64,000 bases of DNA from Rhizobiales bacterium 64-17 (GCA_001899285.1 MKWA01000006.1:17378-81377); one strand, 5' to 3'; shown: positions 52,437 through 61,248, counted from the first letter of the stretch. Numbers and translations: made by a program. Notes: a model not told the origin generated them from the letters alone.

Positions 52437-53936
52437 ATGTTTCCGAAGCCGCGGCACGCGCTGTCGCCCAATACCTATGCCTATGAGTCGACGCCGCTGG
52501 TGAAGCCGACCGGCTTCCGCGAATACGACGCGCGCTGGCTCCTGGAAAAAGAAATCAACCTGATGGGTATTCAGGCGCTTGGCATGGGGCTCGGCACCTT
52601 GATCCGCGAACTCGGCGTCAAGCCAGAGATCGTCACCGGGCATGATTTTCGCGGTTATTCCGCGTCGGTGAAGATGGCCCTGATTTCCGGGCTGATGGCG
52701 GCGGGCTGCAAGGTGCACGACATCGGCCTGGCGATGACGCCGATGGCCTATTTCGCGCAGTTCGACCTCGACGTGCCGTGCGTCGCCATGGTCACCGCCT
52801 CGCATAACGACAATGGCTGGACCGGCGTGAAGATGGGCGCCAACCGCCCGCTCACCTTCGGTCCCGACGAGATGACGCGGCTGAAGGACATCGTGCTCAA
52901 CGCGCGCTTCGATCTGAAAGGCGGCGGATCGTATCAATTCCACGAGAATTTCCCGGATCGCTACATCGCCGATCTGACCAACCGGCCGAAGCTCAGGCGC
53001 CGCATCAAGGTCGTGTGCGCCTGTGGCAACGGCACGGCCGGTGCGTTCGCGCCGAAGGTGCTGGAGGCGATCGGTTGCGAGGTGGTGCCGCTCGACACCG
53101 AGCTTGACCACACGTTCCCGCGCTACAATCCGAATCCGGAAGACATGGAAATGCTGCATGCGATGCGCGACGCTGTGCTCGCCAGCAAGGCTGATGTCGG
53201 ACTTGGGTTTGATGGCGACGGCGACCGCTGCGGCGTGGTCGATAATCACGGCGAGGAGATTTTCGCCGACAAGATCGGCGTGATGCTGGCGCGGGATATC
53301 TCCGCGCTGCATCCGGGCGCGCAGTTCGTGGTCGACGTGAAATCGACCGGCCTCTTCGTGACCGATCCGGTGTTGCAGAAGAACGGCGCCAAGGTCGAGT
53401 ACTGGAAGACCGGTCATTCCTACATGAAGCGGCGCACCAACGAACTGGGCGCGCTGGTCGGCTTCGAGAAGTCGGGTCACTTCTTTTTCCGCGCGCCGTT
53501 CGGGCGCGGCTATGACGACGGCCTCGTCTCGGCGCTGGCGGTCTGCGACATGCTCGACCGCAATCCCGGGAAGAGCATGGCCGATCTCAAGGATGCGTTG
53601 CCGAAGACCTGGGGGTCGCCGACCATGTCGCCGCACTGCGACGACGAGAAGAAGTACGGCATCGTCGAACAGGTGACGAAGCACTTTGAAGCGGCGAAGG
53701 CGAACGGCGAGAAGGTCGGCGGTCAGGCGATCCGCGATCTCGTCACCGTCAACGGCGTGCGCGTCACCGTCGAGGACGGAAGCTGGGGCCTGGTGCGCGC
53801 TTCGTCCAACAAGCCGGAACTGGTGGTGGTGGTCGAAAGCCCGGTGTCGGAAGGGCGCATGCGCGACATGTTCAAGGCGATCGATGGCGTGCTGCGCACC
53901 CACCCGGAAGTCGGCAAGTACAATCAGACGATCTAG
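52437..53936 (+). CDS. Phosphomannomutase/phosphoglucomutase
   Basis: A 499-residue alpha-D-phosphohexomutase. The phosphoserine loop is VTASHNDNGWTGVKM (TASHN 120-124), metal binding is GFDGDGDRCGVVDNHG, the sugar-binding loop is GFEKSGHFFF, and the phosphate-binding loop is in VRASSNKPELVVVVESP. It interconverts hexose 1- and 6-phosphates, feeding GDP-mannose or UDP-glucose and hence polysaccharide precursors. GAGG is six bases upstream of ATG 52437; TTG at 52434 is the ORF-track start. A hairpin terminator follows 22 bases after the stop. Confidence 0.92.
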   Translation: MFPKPRHALSPNTYAYESTPLVKPTGFREYDARWLLEKEINLMGIQALGMGLGTLIRELGVKPEIVTGHDFRGYSASVKMALISGLMAAGCKVHDIGLAMTPMAYFAQFDLDVPCVAMVTASHNDNGWTGVKMGANRPLTFGPDEMTRLKDIVLNARFDLKGGGSYQFHENFPDRYIADLTNRPKLRRRIKVVCACGNGTAGAFAPKVLEAIGCEVVPLDTELDHTFPRYNPNPEDMEMLHAMRDAVLASKADVGLGFDGDGDRCGVVDNHGEEIFADKIGVMLARDISALHPGAQFVVDVKSTGLFVTDPVLQKNGAKVEYWKTGHSYMKRRTNELGALVGFEKSGHFFFRAPFGRGYDDGLVSALAVCDMLDRNPGKSMADLKDALPKTWGSPTMSPHCDDEKKYGIVEQVTKHFEAAKANGEKVGGQAIRDLVTVNGVRVTVEDGSWGLVRASSNKPELVVVVESPVSEGRMRDMFKAIDGVLRTHPEVGKYNQTI

Positions 53937-53958
53937 CGCTGTCCCGACATCAACATGC

Positions 53959-53989
53959 AAAAGGCGCGGCGATCATCGCCACGCCTTTT
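53959..53989. terminator. Intrinsic bidirectional terminator
   Basis: AAAAGGCGCGGCGAT-C-ATCGCCACGCCTTTT is a 15-bp stem with one mismatch, flanked by A and T runs, between the convergent phosphohexomutase and cupin genes. It can terminate both. Confidence 0.85.
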
Positions 53990-54012
53990 GTGTATCGGTT
54001 GATGGCGGTTGC

Positions 54013-54462
54013 CTACTCCGGTGGCGGCAGGAACATGATCTCGTATTTGGCCGAGAGCGCGACCACGTCCGGCGGGTTCTGCTCCTTCATGGAGTGGATC
54101 GCCCAGAACAGGTCATAGAGCTTGCGGGTCGGCGTCACCCAGAAGAAGCATTTGATGACCTGATCCGACTTGTTGAACAGGCCATGCGGGATGTTCATCG
54201 GCAGCTTGATGACGTCGCCGGCGGTGGCGATGAATTCCTTGCCGTCGATCACCGCGTCCATCTTGCCTTCCAGCATGTAGATGAACTCGTCCTGGGTCGG
54301 ATGAATGTGCGGCGGCACGAAGGTGCCGGGCGGGAATGTCGCGTGCCAGGCGAACGAGTTCTCGCTCAACTGCTTCGGCACATAGGTCTGGCCGAGAATA
54401 TTCCAGGAAATCCCATCGAGGCCGGTGTTGGCCTTGGTGACGCCGGCGTTCATTGGCTGCAT
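54013..54462 (-). CDS. Cupin domain-containing protein
   Basis: A 149-residue single-cupin protein. The metal motif 1 is PPHIHPTQDEFIYMLEGKMDAVI (two histidines and a glutamate) and motif 2 is PMNIPHGLFN with the third histidine. The catalytic role is not known; such small cupins often are dioxygenases, isomerases or binding proteins for aromatic or keto acids. ATG 54462 (MQPMNAGVTKANTG) follows GGGAG; the 54498 start in the ORF track adds 12 residues. It is alone on the minus strand, and its 245-base upstream gap is shared with the Liv transporter genes. Confidence 0.8.
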   Translation of the reverse strand: MQPMNAGVTKANTGLDGISWNILGQTYVPKQLSENSFAWHATFPPGTFVPPHIHPTQDEFIYMLEGKMDAVIDGKEFIATAGDVIKLPMNIPHGLFNKSDQVIKCFFWVTPTRKLYDLFWAIHSMKEQNPPDVVALSAKYEIMFLPPPE

Positions 54463-54646
54463 CGCGCTCGCACTCCCTCGTTCATCCCCGTCATTCAATC
54501 ACGAAAGCCGCATCCTGACGCTGCTGCGCGGTATGGCGATGGGGCTTTTTTCACGTCAACGTAAATGCCGCGCCGCGAGGCCGAAAAAGAGGCTTCACAG
54601 CGGCTTTACTTTAAACCTAAAATAACCCCATGGCGGCGGTTTGACA

Positions 54647-54669
54647 AAGCCCGTCCTGCGGACGGGTTT
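54647..54669 (+). promoter_or_regulatory. Leader hairpin upstream of livK
   Basis: AAGCCCGTCC-TGC-GGACGGGTTT is a ten-base-pair stem (one G-T pair) 39 bases before the livK start. It begins in a TTGACA-like sequence (54641-54646) and ends before the GAGGAGGGG ribosome site. It may be a transcribed leader structure, an attenuator or an operator for the Liv genes. The rest of the 245-base gap shows only AT-rich patches. Confidence 0.4.
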
Positions 54670-54707
54670 GGCAATGGCGCGCGGCATAGGCCAGAGGAGG
54701 GGAAATC

Positions 54708-55892
54708 ATGAAGGGGCTTTCGACGGTATTTTTCGCGACGGCAGTTGCGGTTGGCGGCATCGCCGCGGCGACGTCCGGCGTGATGGCACAGGATAAGTTG
54801 AAGGTCGGCGTGCTGGTCACGCTGTCCGGTCCGCCGGCCGTGCTCGGCCAGCAGGCGCGCAACGGCTTCCAGCTCGGCGTGAAGCAGCTCGGCGGCAAGC
54901 TCGGCGGCCGCGAGACCGAAGTGATCGTACAGGACGACGAGCTTAAGCCCGACGTCGCCGTGACCAAGGCGAAGGCGCTGGTCGATCGCGACAAGGTCGA
55001 TTTCGTCGTCGGTCCGATCTTCTCCAACATCCTCGTGGCGATGATGAAGCCGGTGACCGAGAGCGGCACCATCCTGATCTCGCCCAACGCCGGCACTTCC
55101 AACTTCGCCGGCAAGGACTGCAACGCCAACTTCTTCGTCACCTCGTACCAGAACGACCAAAACCACGAGGTGATGGGCAAATACGCGCAGGACAAGGGCT
55201 TCAAGAAGGCGTTCATCATGGCGCCGAACTACCCGGCGGGTAAGGATTCGCTCGCCGGTTTCAAGCGCTACTTCAAGGGCGAGGTGGTCGACGAGATCTA
55301 TGTCCCGCTCGGGCAGCTCGATTATTCGGCCGAACTGTCGAAGATCGCCGCCGCCAAGCCGGACGCGGTGTTCGTGTTCCTGCCGGGCGGCATGGGCGTG
55401 AATTTCGTCAAGCAGTTCCGTCAGGCCGGTCTCGCCGACAAGATGGCGTTCCTGTCCGCCTTCACCGTCGACGAATCGACGCTGCCGGCGCAGCAGGATG
55501 CCGCGCTTGGCTTCTTCGGCGGCGCGAACTGGGCGCCCAATCTCGACAATCCGCAGAACAAGGCGTTCGTCGCGGCTTACGAGAAGGAATATGGCGCGGT
55601 CCCCGGCGGCTACGCCATGCAGGGCTATGACGCGGCGCTCCTGATCGACAGCGCGCTGAAGCAGACCAAGGGCGACACCAAGAACAAGGAGGCGCTGCGC
55701 GCCGCGCTGATGAAGGCGGACTTCAAGTCGCCGCGCGGCCCGTTCAAGTTCAACACCAACCACTACCCGATCCAGGACTTCTACCAGGTGAAGGTGGCGA
55801 AGCGCGCCGACGGCAAGTACCAGACCGAGATCGTGCAGAAGGTGTTCTCGAACTACGCTGATCCGCACGTCAAGGATTGCAAGATGAAGTGA
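54708..55892 (+). CDS. ABC transporter substrate-binding protein, branched-chain amino acid (LivK) type
   Basis: A 394-residue periplasmic binding protein. The signal peptide (MKGLSTVFFATAVAVGGIAAATSGVMA) is followed by KLKVGVLVTLSGPPAVLGQQARNGFQLGVKQLGGKLGGRETEVIVQDDE, the peripla_BP_6 opening, with KAFIMAPNYPAGKDSLAGFKRYF and AMQGYDAALLIDSALKQT further on. It binds a solute for the LivHM/G/F system that follows. In Hyphomicrobiales many such receptors bind aromatic acids or amides, not amino acids, so specificity is open. A very strong GAGGAGGGG site precedes ATG 54708. Confidence 0.92.
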   Translation: MKGLSTVFFATAVAVGGIAAATSGVMAQDKLKVGVLVTLSGPPAVLGQQARNGFQLGVKQLGGKLGGRETEVIVQDDELKPDVAVTKAKALVDRDKVDFVVGPIFSNILVAMMKPVTESGTILISPNAGTSNFAGKDCNANFFVTSYQNDQNHEVMGKYAQDKGFKKAFIMAPNYPAGKDSLAGFKRYFKGEVVDEIYVPLGQLDYSAELSKIAAAKPDAVFVFLPGGMGVNFVKQFRQAGLADKMAFLSAFTVDESTLPAQQDAALGFFGGANWAPNLDNPQNKAFVAAYEKEYGAVPGGYAMQGYDAALLIDSALKQTKGDTKNKEALRAALMKADFKSPRGPFKFNTNHYPIQDFYQVKVAKRADGKYQTEIVQKVFSNYADPHVKDCKMK

Positions 55893-55908
55893 GGCATCGC
55901 TCTCTGCT

Positions 55909-55956
55909 GTCATCCTGAGGGTGCGAGGCGCATCGCGCCGAGCCTCGCAGGATGAC
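55909..55956. repeat. REP-like intergenic palindrome
   Basis: GTCATCCTG...CAGGATGAC forms the outer arms, with GTGCGAGGCGCATCGCGCCGAGCCTCGC as inner arms, a long imperfect hairpin in the 143-base gap between the receptor gene and the fused permease gene. The motif TCATCCTGAGG...GCGAGCCTCG...AGGATGAC is a familiar intergenic repeat in Bradyrhizobium and relatives. It could attenuate or stabilise the livK message relative to downstream genes. Only one copy is seen in this window. Confidence 0.65.
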
Positions 55957-56035
55957 GGGCAAGAGCAGGACCGTCGCCCATTGAAAGCCCGCCAGCGAGT
56001 GGCGGGTCTTTCCGGGTGATGGCGCAGCTTCCGAT

Positions 56036-57988
56036 ATGTCCCTTTCTCTCTTTGTCGTTCAGCTTCTCAACGGGCTGCAGCTCGGCGTCCTGCTGTTTCT
56101 GATCGCGGCGGGGCTGACGCTGGTGTTCGGGGTGATGGATTTCATCAACCTCGCGCACGGCGTGCAGTACATGCTCGGCGCCTATCTCGCCGTGATGTTC
56201 TACGCCATGACCGGCAGTTTCGTCGCCGCGCTGCTGCTCGCGCTCGTCGTCGCGCTCGCGTTCGGCCTGGTGCTGGAATTCGCGATCTTCCGGCATTTGT
56301 ATCAGCGCAATCACCTTGATCATGTGATCGCGACTTTCGGCATCATTCTGTTCCTCAACAGCGGTGTGAAGCTCTTGTGGGGCGCGGCGCCGCTGACGCT
56401 GCCGATGCCGGAGGCGCTGTCCGGCATGCTGGCGCTGCCCACCGGCCAACTTTATCCGATGTGGCGCGTCGTCATCATCGCGACCGGTCTCGCGGTCGCC
56501 GGACTGCTCTATGTCCTCGTCACCTACACCCGCACCGGCATGCTGGTGCGCGCGGGCGCCACCAATGCGGCGATGGTGTCGGCGCTCGGCGTCAATATCC
56601 GCCGGCTGTTCATGGTGGTGTTCGGCTTCGGCGCGATGCTCGCCGGCTTCGCCGGCATCATGATCGCACCGATCCTGTCGGTCGAGCCGGGCATGGGCGA
56701 TACCGTGCTGATCCTCGCCTTCGTGGTGATCGTGATCGGTGGCATCGGCTCGATCCGCGGCGCGTTCGTCGCTGCCTTGCTGATCGGTCTGGTCGATACG
56801 CTCGGCCGCTCGTTCGCGGTCGATATCCTGCGGCTGTTCATGGGGCCGTCGCCGGCGCGCACGGTCGGCCCGGCGCTCGCCTCGATGCTGATCTATCTGT
56901 TGATGGCGGTAGTGCTCTATGCGCGGCCGGCCGGCCTGTTCCCGGCCAAGGGGCGCCGCGATGGCGCGTCCGCGAGCAACGCGGCGACGACCCTTGCTGA
57001 AGTCGCGGACTGGCGTTCGTTCGCCGGCTTTGTCATCCCGGCGGCGATTTTCCTCGGCTTCGCCGTGGTGCCGTTCGCCGGTCTCGGCACCGAGAGCTAC
57101 ATCCTCAGCATCGCCACGCGGGTGATGATCATGGCGATCGCCGTGATCGCGCTCGATCTCCTGGTCGGCTACGGCGCGATGATCTCGTTCGGCCATGCCG
57201 CTTTCATCGGTCTCGGCGCTTACGCGGCCGGCATTCTCGCCTCGCACGGCATCGGCGATACGCTGATCGCATTGCCGGCGGCGCTGGCGGTGTCGGCGTT
57301 GTTCGCGTGGCTGACCGGTCTCGTGATCCTGCGCACGCGCGGCGTCTATTTCATCATGATCACGCTGGCGTTCAGCCAGATGGTCTATTTCACCGCAAGC
57401 TCGCTCGCGCCCTATGGCGGCGACGACGGGCTGACGCTGTCGTCGCGCAGCACCGTCTTTGGGTTCGATGCGTTCCGCAGCGACCTCGTTTTCTATTATG
57501 TCGTGCTGGCGGCGCTGATCGGCGTGTTCGTTCTGTGTCGCGCCATCGTCGGCTCGCGGTTCGGCCGCGTGCTGCGCGGTGCCAAGGACAATCCGGTGCG
57601 CATGGAGACGCTCGGTTATCCCGTCTTTCGTTACCAGCTGATGGCCTATGTGATCGCCGGCATGCTCGGCGGCCTGTCCGGTTTCCTGCTCGCCAACGCG
57701 ACCGAGTTCGTCAGCCCGGCCTATATGTCGTGGCAACGGTCCGGCGAGTTGATCATCATGCTGGTGATGGGCGGCATGGGTTCGCTCTACGGCGCGATCC
57801 TCGGCACGGTCGTGTTCCTCGTCGGCGAGGAATGGCTGTCGAACCTCACCGAGCACTGGAAGGTGATCTTCGGCCCGCTGCTCGTTCTGCTGATCCTGTT
57901 CTTCCCGCGCGGTCTTGGTGGCCTGATCGCGCAGCTTCGCGACATGACACGCAGGAGCATATCAAACGAGAGCGGGCGTCATGAGTGA
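56036..57988 (+). CDS. Fused LivH-LivM branched-chain amino acid type ABC permease
   Basis: A 650-residue membrane protein that joins both permease subunits in one chain. Residues 1 to about 300 are LivH (LLNGLQLGVLLFLIAAGLTLVFGVMDFINLAHG...GAMLAGFAGIMIAPI...VIVIGGIGSIRGAFVAAL). Residues about 330-650 are LivM (ILSIATRVMIMAIAVIALDLLVGYGAMISFGHAAFIGLGAYAAGILA...GGMGSLYGAILGTVVFL). Around 300-325 a charged linker (AKGRRDGASASNAATT) joins them. It forms the inner-membrane channel for the receptor ligand. It overlaps livG by eight bases. The fusion is normally split into two genes in E. coli. Confidence 0.93.
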   Translation: MSLSLFVVQLLNGLQLGVLLFLIAAGLTLVFGVMDFINLAHGVQYMLGAYLAVMFYAMTGSFVAALLLALVVALAFGLVLEFAIFRHLYQRNHLDHVIATFGIILFLNSGVKLLWGAAPLTLPMPEALSGMLALPTGQLYPMWRVVIIATGLAVAGLLYVLVTYTRTGMLVRAGATNAAMVSALGVNIRRLFMVVFGFGAMLAGFAGIMIAPILSVEPGMGDTVLILAFVVIVIGGIGSIRGAFVAALLIGLVDTLGRSFAVDILRLFMGPSPARTVGPALASMLIYLLMAVVLYARPAGLFPAKGRRDGASASNAATTLAEVADWRSFAGFVIPAAIFLGFAVVPFAGLGTESYILSIATRVMIMAIAVIALDLLVGYGAMISFGHAAFIGLGAYAAGILASHGIGDTLIALPAALAVSALFAWLTGLVILRTRGVYFIMITLAFSQMVYFTASSLAPYGGDDGLTLSSRSTVFGFDAFRSDLVFYYVVLAALIGVFVLCRAIVGSRFGRVLRGAKDNPVRMETLGYPVFRYQLMAYVIAGMLGGLSGFLLANATEFVSPAYMSWQRSGELIIMLVMGGMGSLYGAILGTVVFLVGEEWLSNLTEHWKVIFGPLLVLLILFFPRGLGGLIAQLRDMTRRSISNESGRHE

Positions 57989-58745
57989 GGCAACCATGAC
58001 GCCGGCGCTGCAACTCGAAGGGTTGTGCAAGAATTTCGGCGGTCTGCGCGTCACCGACAATGTCGATCTGACGGTGATGCCGGGCGAACTGCATGCGGTG
58101 ATCGGCCCGAACGGCGCCGGCAAGACCACGCTGATCAACCAGATTTCCGGTCTGCTGGCGCCTGACGCCGGCCGCATCCTGTTCGCCGGCGAGGACGTCA
58201 CCGCGCTGCCGGTCTATGAGCGCGCCGCGCGCGGTCTGGCCCGCTCGTTCCAGATCAACTCGATCCTGCCGGGCTTCTCGGTGCTGGAGAATGTCGCGCT
58301 GGCGGCGCAGGCCCGCCACGGGTCGAGCTTCCGATTCACCGGCGATGCGGCGGGTGAAACCGCGCTCAACGAGCAGGCGATGGCCGCGCTGGCCGAAGTC
58401 GGACTTGAGCCGCGCGCCAGGGTGCTGGCCGGCTATCTGTCGCACGGCGAGAAGCGTGCGCTCGAACTCGCCATCGCGCTGGCGATGCAGCCGAAGCTGC
58501 TCTTGCTCGACGAGCCGATGGCGGGCACCGGCCGCGACGAATCCGAGCGGCTGATCGCGCTGATGCAGCGGCTCAAGGGCCGCTTCCCGATGGTGCTGGT
58601 CGAGCACGACATGAATGCCGTGTTCGCGCTGGCGGACCGCATTTCCGTGCTGATCTATGGCCGCGTGCTCGCCTGCGGCACGCCCGATGAGGTACGCGGC
58701 AATCCGCAGGTCGTGGCGGCCTATCTCGGCGACGAGATGGCGTGA
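57981..58745 (+). CDS. livG: ABC transporter ATP-binding protein LivG type
   Basis: A 254-residue ABC ATPase. Signatures: VIGPNGAGKTTLINQISGLLAP (Walker A), LARSFQINSILPGFSVLENVALAAQAR (Q-loop), LSHGEKRALELAIALAMQPKLLLLDEPMAG (signature with H in place of G, and Walker B), and LVEHDMNAVFALADRISVLIYGRVLACGTP. The start at ATG 57981 overlaps the fused permease gene, showing translational coupling. It powers import with LivF. Confidence 0.92.
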   Translation: MSEATMTPALQLEGLCKNFGGLRVTDNVDLTVMPGELHAVIGPNGAGKTTLINQISGLLAPDAGRILFAGEDVTALPVYERAARGLARSFQINSILPGFSVLENVALAAQARHGSSFRFTGDAAGETALNEQAMAALAEVGLEPRARVLAGYLSHGEKRALELAIALAMQPKLLLLDEPMAGTGRDESERLIALMQRLKGRFPMVLVEHDMNAVFALADRISVLIYGRVLACGTPDEVRGNPQVVAAYLGDEMA

Positions 58746-58755
58746 GGGACAGGCC

Positions 58756-59454
58756 ATGCTGACCATCGAGACATTGCAGGCAGGCTACGGTCCCGCGCAG
58801 GTGCTGTTCGACATCTCCTTCACCGTGGGCGATGGCGAGATCGTGACGATGCTCGGCCGCAACGGCATGGGCAAGACGACAACGATCAGCACGCTGATGG
58901 GCCTGCTGCCGGCGCGCGGCGGCCGCGCGGTGTTCGACGGCGTCGCGCTCACCGGCCTGCCGCCGTATCGCGTCGCGCAGGCCGGCATCGGCCTGGTGCC
59001 GGAAGGGCGGCAGATTTTCCCGACGCTGACGGTCGAGGAAAATCTCATCGCCACCGCGGCAGCGCGTCGAAAACCGGCGCGCTGGACCCGCGAGGCGGTC
59101 TACAAACTGTTCCCGAAGCTGGCCGAGCGCCGCGCCAGCCTCGGCGGGCAACTCTCCGGCGGCGAGCAGCAGATGCTCGCGGTCGGCCGTGCGCTGATGA
59201 CCAATCCGAAGCTGTTGATCCTCGACGAAGCGACCGAAGGTCTGGCGCCGCTGATCCGCAACGAGATCTGGAACTGTCTCGCGCAACTCAAGGCGGAGGG
59301 GCAATCGATCCTGCTGGTGGATAAGCATCTCGACGCATTGCTCAAGCTCGCCGACCGCCATGTGGTGATCGAGAAGGGTTATGTGGTGTGGTCCGGCGCC
59401 TCGGCCGCGCTCACTGCCGACGACAGCATCCGCCAGCGTTATCTGCAGGTGTGA
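58756..59454 (+). CDS. livF: ABC transporter ATP-binding protein LivF type
   Basis: A 232-residue ABC ATPase. MLTIETLQAGYGPAQVLFDISFTVGDGEIVTMLGRNGMGKTTTISTLMG holds Walker A, GLVPEGRQIFPTLTVEENL is the LivF-typical stretch, LSGGEQQMLAVGRALMTNPKLLILDEATEGLAP contains the signature and Walker B, and LLVDKHLDALLKLADRHVVIEKG the switch histidine region. ATG 58756, 11 bases after livG, follows GAGGGAC. The ORF-track start at 58657 is inside livG and is rejected. It completes the Liv operon. Confidence 0.92.
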   Translation: MLTIETLQAGYGPAQVLFDISFTVGDGEIVTMLGRNGMGKTTTISTLMGLLPARGGRAVFDGVALTGLPPYRVAQAGIGLVPEGRQIFPTLTVEENLIATAAARRKPARWTREAVYKLFPKLAERRASLGGQLSGGEQQMLAVGRALMTNPKLLILDEATEGLAPLIRNEIWNCLAQLKAEGQSILLVDKHLDALLKLADRHVVIEKGYVVWSGASAALTADDSIRQRYLQV

Positions 59455-59522
59455 ACGGCGCGCTATCTCGTCGCAGCCGGCTGGGGTAAAGTGCGCCCCG
59501 CCCGCAACGACGAGATTTCGCG

Positions 59523-60275
59523 ATGAGTGCCGACAAGAGCAAAAAGCAGAAGGCTTCAACGCGCAAAGCCGCGCCGCGCCGTGGCCGCGCGGCAGCGAAG
59601 CGGGTGGGCTGGCAGCGCGATCCCGAGGGCATGCGCAAGCGCATCCTCGAGGCGGCGACGGCGGAGTTCGCCAATCACGGCTTGAGCGGCGCGCGCATCG
59701 ACCGCATCGCGCGGGTCGCCGGTGCCAACAAGCGCATGCTGTACTATCACGTCGGCAACAAGGACGATCTTTATCTCGAAGTACTGGTCGGCACTTACGA
59801 AAGTATCCGCGCCGCCGAGCGGGAATTGAACCTGGAGGCGCTGGCGCCGATCGACGCGCTGGTGCGACTGCTCGAGTTCACCTGGCAGTATTATCTCGAT
59901 CATCCGGAATTTCTGGCGCTGCTCTCCACGGAGAATTTGCACCGTGGCGCATTCCTGCGCCGCTCGCGCCACATCAAGGATCTGCACTCGCCGTTCGTCG
60001 GCATGATCCGCGCGATCCTGCGGCGCGGGGAGGCCGACGGCACGCTGCGCAAGGGCATCGACCCGGTGCAGTTGTATATTTCGATCGCCAGCCTGTGCTG
60101 GTTCTACGTTTCGAACAGCCACACCCTGACGGTGATTTTCGGCGCGGATATGCTTGATTCCGCTGCGAAATCCGCCCGGCTCGCGCACATCAAGGAACTG
60201 TTCCGGGCTTCCCTTGCGCCGCGCGACGATGCGCTTGACGCGGGGGTGGCGAAGCTCCTAGAATTTAACCAGTGA
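59523..60275 (+). CDS. TetR family transcriptional regulator
   Basis: A 250-residue regulator with an unusually long basic N-terminal leader (MSADKSKKQKASTRKAAPRRGRAAAKRVG). The TetR winged helix follows: MRKRILEAATAEFANHGLSGARIDRIARVAGANKRMLYYHVGNKDDLYLEVL. The C-terminal domain (about 90-230) is the ligand-binding TetR part, resembling RutR-like regulators. It lies between the Liv operon and a NitT/TauT-type ABC operon, both on the same strand, and could control either. The ligand is unknown. GACGAG serves as a weak ribosome site. Confidence 0.87.
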   Translation: MSADKSKKQKASTRKAAPRRGRAAAKRVGWQRDPEGMRKRILEAATAEFANHGLSGARIDRIARVAGANKRMLYYHVGNKDDLYLEVLVGTYESIRAAERELNLEALAPIDALVRLLEFTWQYYLDHPEFLALLSTENLHRGAFLRRSRHIKDLHSPFVGMIRAILRRGEADGTLRKGIDPVQLYISIASLCWFYVSNSHTLTVIFGADMLDSAAKSARLAHIKELFRASLAPRDDALDAGVAKLLEFNQ

Positions 60276-60423
60276 GTTAAAACGCCGCGCAGACGGCGGA
60301 GTGCGATAGGCGCCGGTCGCGAATGACGGCGCAGAGGACGACGACATCGCGGGCGTGCGCCGGACCGGCCAGCGCGTCTTCGATCATCGTCGCAAAATCG
60401 CATGTCGCTCGGAGGAAACGTCA

Positions 60424-61248
60424 ATGGCTGTGAACCCGCCCGCACGACCATCCGCTCTGTCGCGTTTGGGAACGCTGCTGAACGCAGCGTGGCTGCGCCC
60501 GGTTCTGTTCCTGGTGTTCCTGGTGGTGTTGTGGGACGTGACGATCCGCGTGTTCCGCATTCCGCCGTATCAGATTCCGAAGCCAGAAGATGTGCTGGTG
60601 ACGCTGTGGAACGACTGGCCCACATTGCTGCGGCAGGCGATCCCGACCACCATCGCCACCGTCGAGGGCTTTTTGCTCTCCGCCGTGTTCGGCGTCGCCG
60701 CAGCGGTGCTGATCGCCGGCTCGCGCACCATCGAGAGCTATGTCTATCCGCTGCTGGTGTTCTCGCAGTCGATCCCGAAGATCGCGATCGCGCCGCTGTT
60801 CGTCGTCTGGTTCGGCTTCGGCATGTTGCCGAAGGTGTTGTCGGCGTTTCTGCTCGGCTTCTTCCCGGTGGTCGTCTCGGCGGTGCAGGGCTTCAAATCG
60901 GTCGAGCCGGACATGCTCGATCTCGCCCGTGCGATGGAAGCAAAACGCCTGCAAATTTTCCGTATGGTCGCGTTCCCGCACGCGATGCCGGCGATTTTCG
61001 CCGGGCTGAAAGTGTCGATCACGCTCGCCGTCGTCGGCGCGGTGGTCGGCGAGTTCGTCGGCTCCAACGATGGTCTGGGTTTCGTGCTGCAACGTTCGAT
61101 CGGTAACTTCGAGCTGCCGACGATGTTCGCCGCGCTGGTAGTGCTGTCGCTGATCGGTGTGGTGCTGTTCTGGGTGCTCGATCTGATCGAGCGGATGATG
61201 ATCCCCTGGCACGCCAGCCAGCGCCACGATCTCGTTATTGCGGCCTGA
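60424..61248 (+). CDS. ABC transporter permease, NitT/TauT/SsuC type
   Basis: A 274-residue membrane permease with about six helices. Typical stretches: PILFLVFLVVLWDVTIRVFRIPPYQIPKPEDVL-like opening, TIATVEGFLLSAVFGVAAAVLIAGSRTIESYVYPLLVFSQSIPKIAIAPLFVVWFGFGMLPKV (EAA region), and ISITLAVVGAVVGEFVGSNDGLGFVLQRSIGNFE. GGAGG sits eight bases before ATG 60424; the 60355 start is an extension. It forms the transmembrane channel for the receptor and ATPase encoded next. The 148-base gap upstream to the TetR gene shows no clear elements. Confidence 0.9.
   Translation: MAVNPPARPSALSRLGTLLNAAWLRPVLFLVFLVVLWDVTIRVFRIPPYQIPKPEDVLVTLWNDWPTLLRQAIPTTIATVEGFLLSAVFGVAAAVLIAGSRTIESYVYPLLVFSQSIPKIAIAPLFVVWFGFGMLPKVLSAFLLGFFPVVVSAVQGFKSVEPDMLDLARAMEAKRLQIFRMVAFPHAMPAIFAGLKVSITLAVVGAVVGEFVGSNDGLGFVLQRSIGNFELPTMFAALVVLSLIGVVLFWVLDLIERMMIPWHASQRHDLVIAA

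Noticed and set aside
55910-57856. 648-residue minus-strand ORF opposite the LivHM gene
   Set aside because: Composition is low-complexity His/Arg/Asp/Glu typical of an antisense frame in GC-rich coding DNA; the plus-strand permease is unmistakable.
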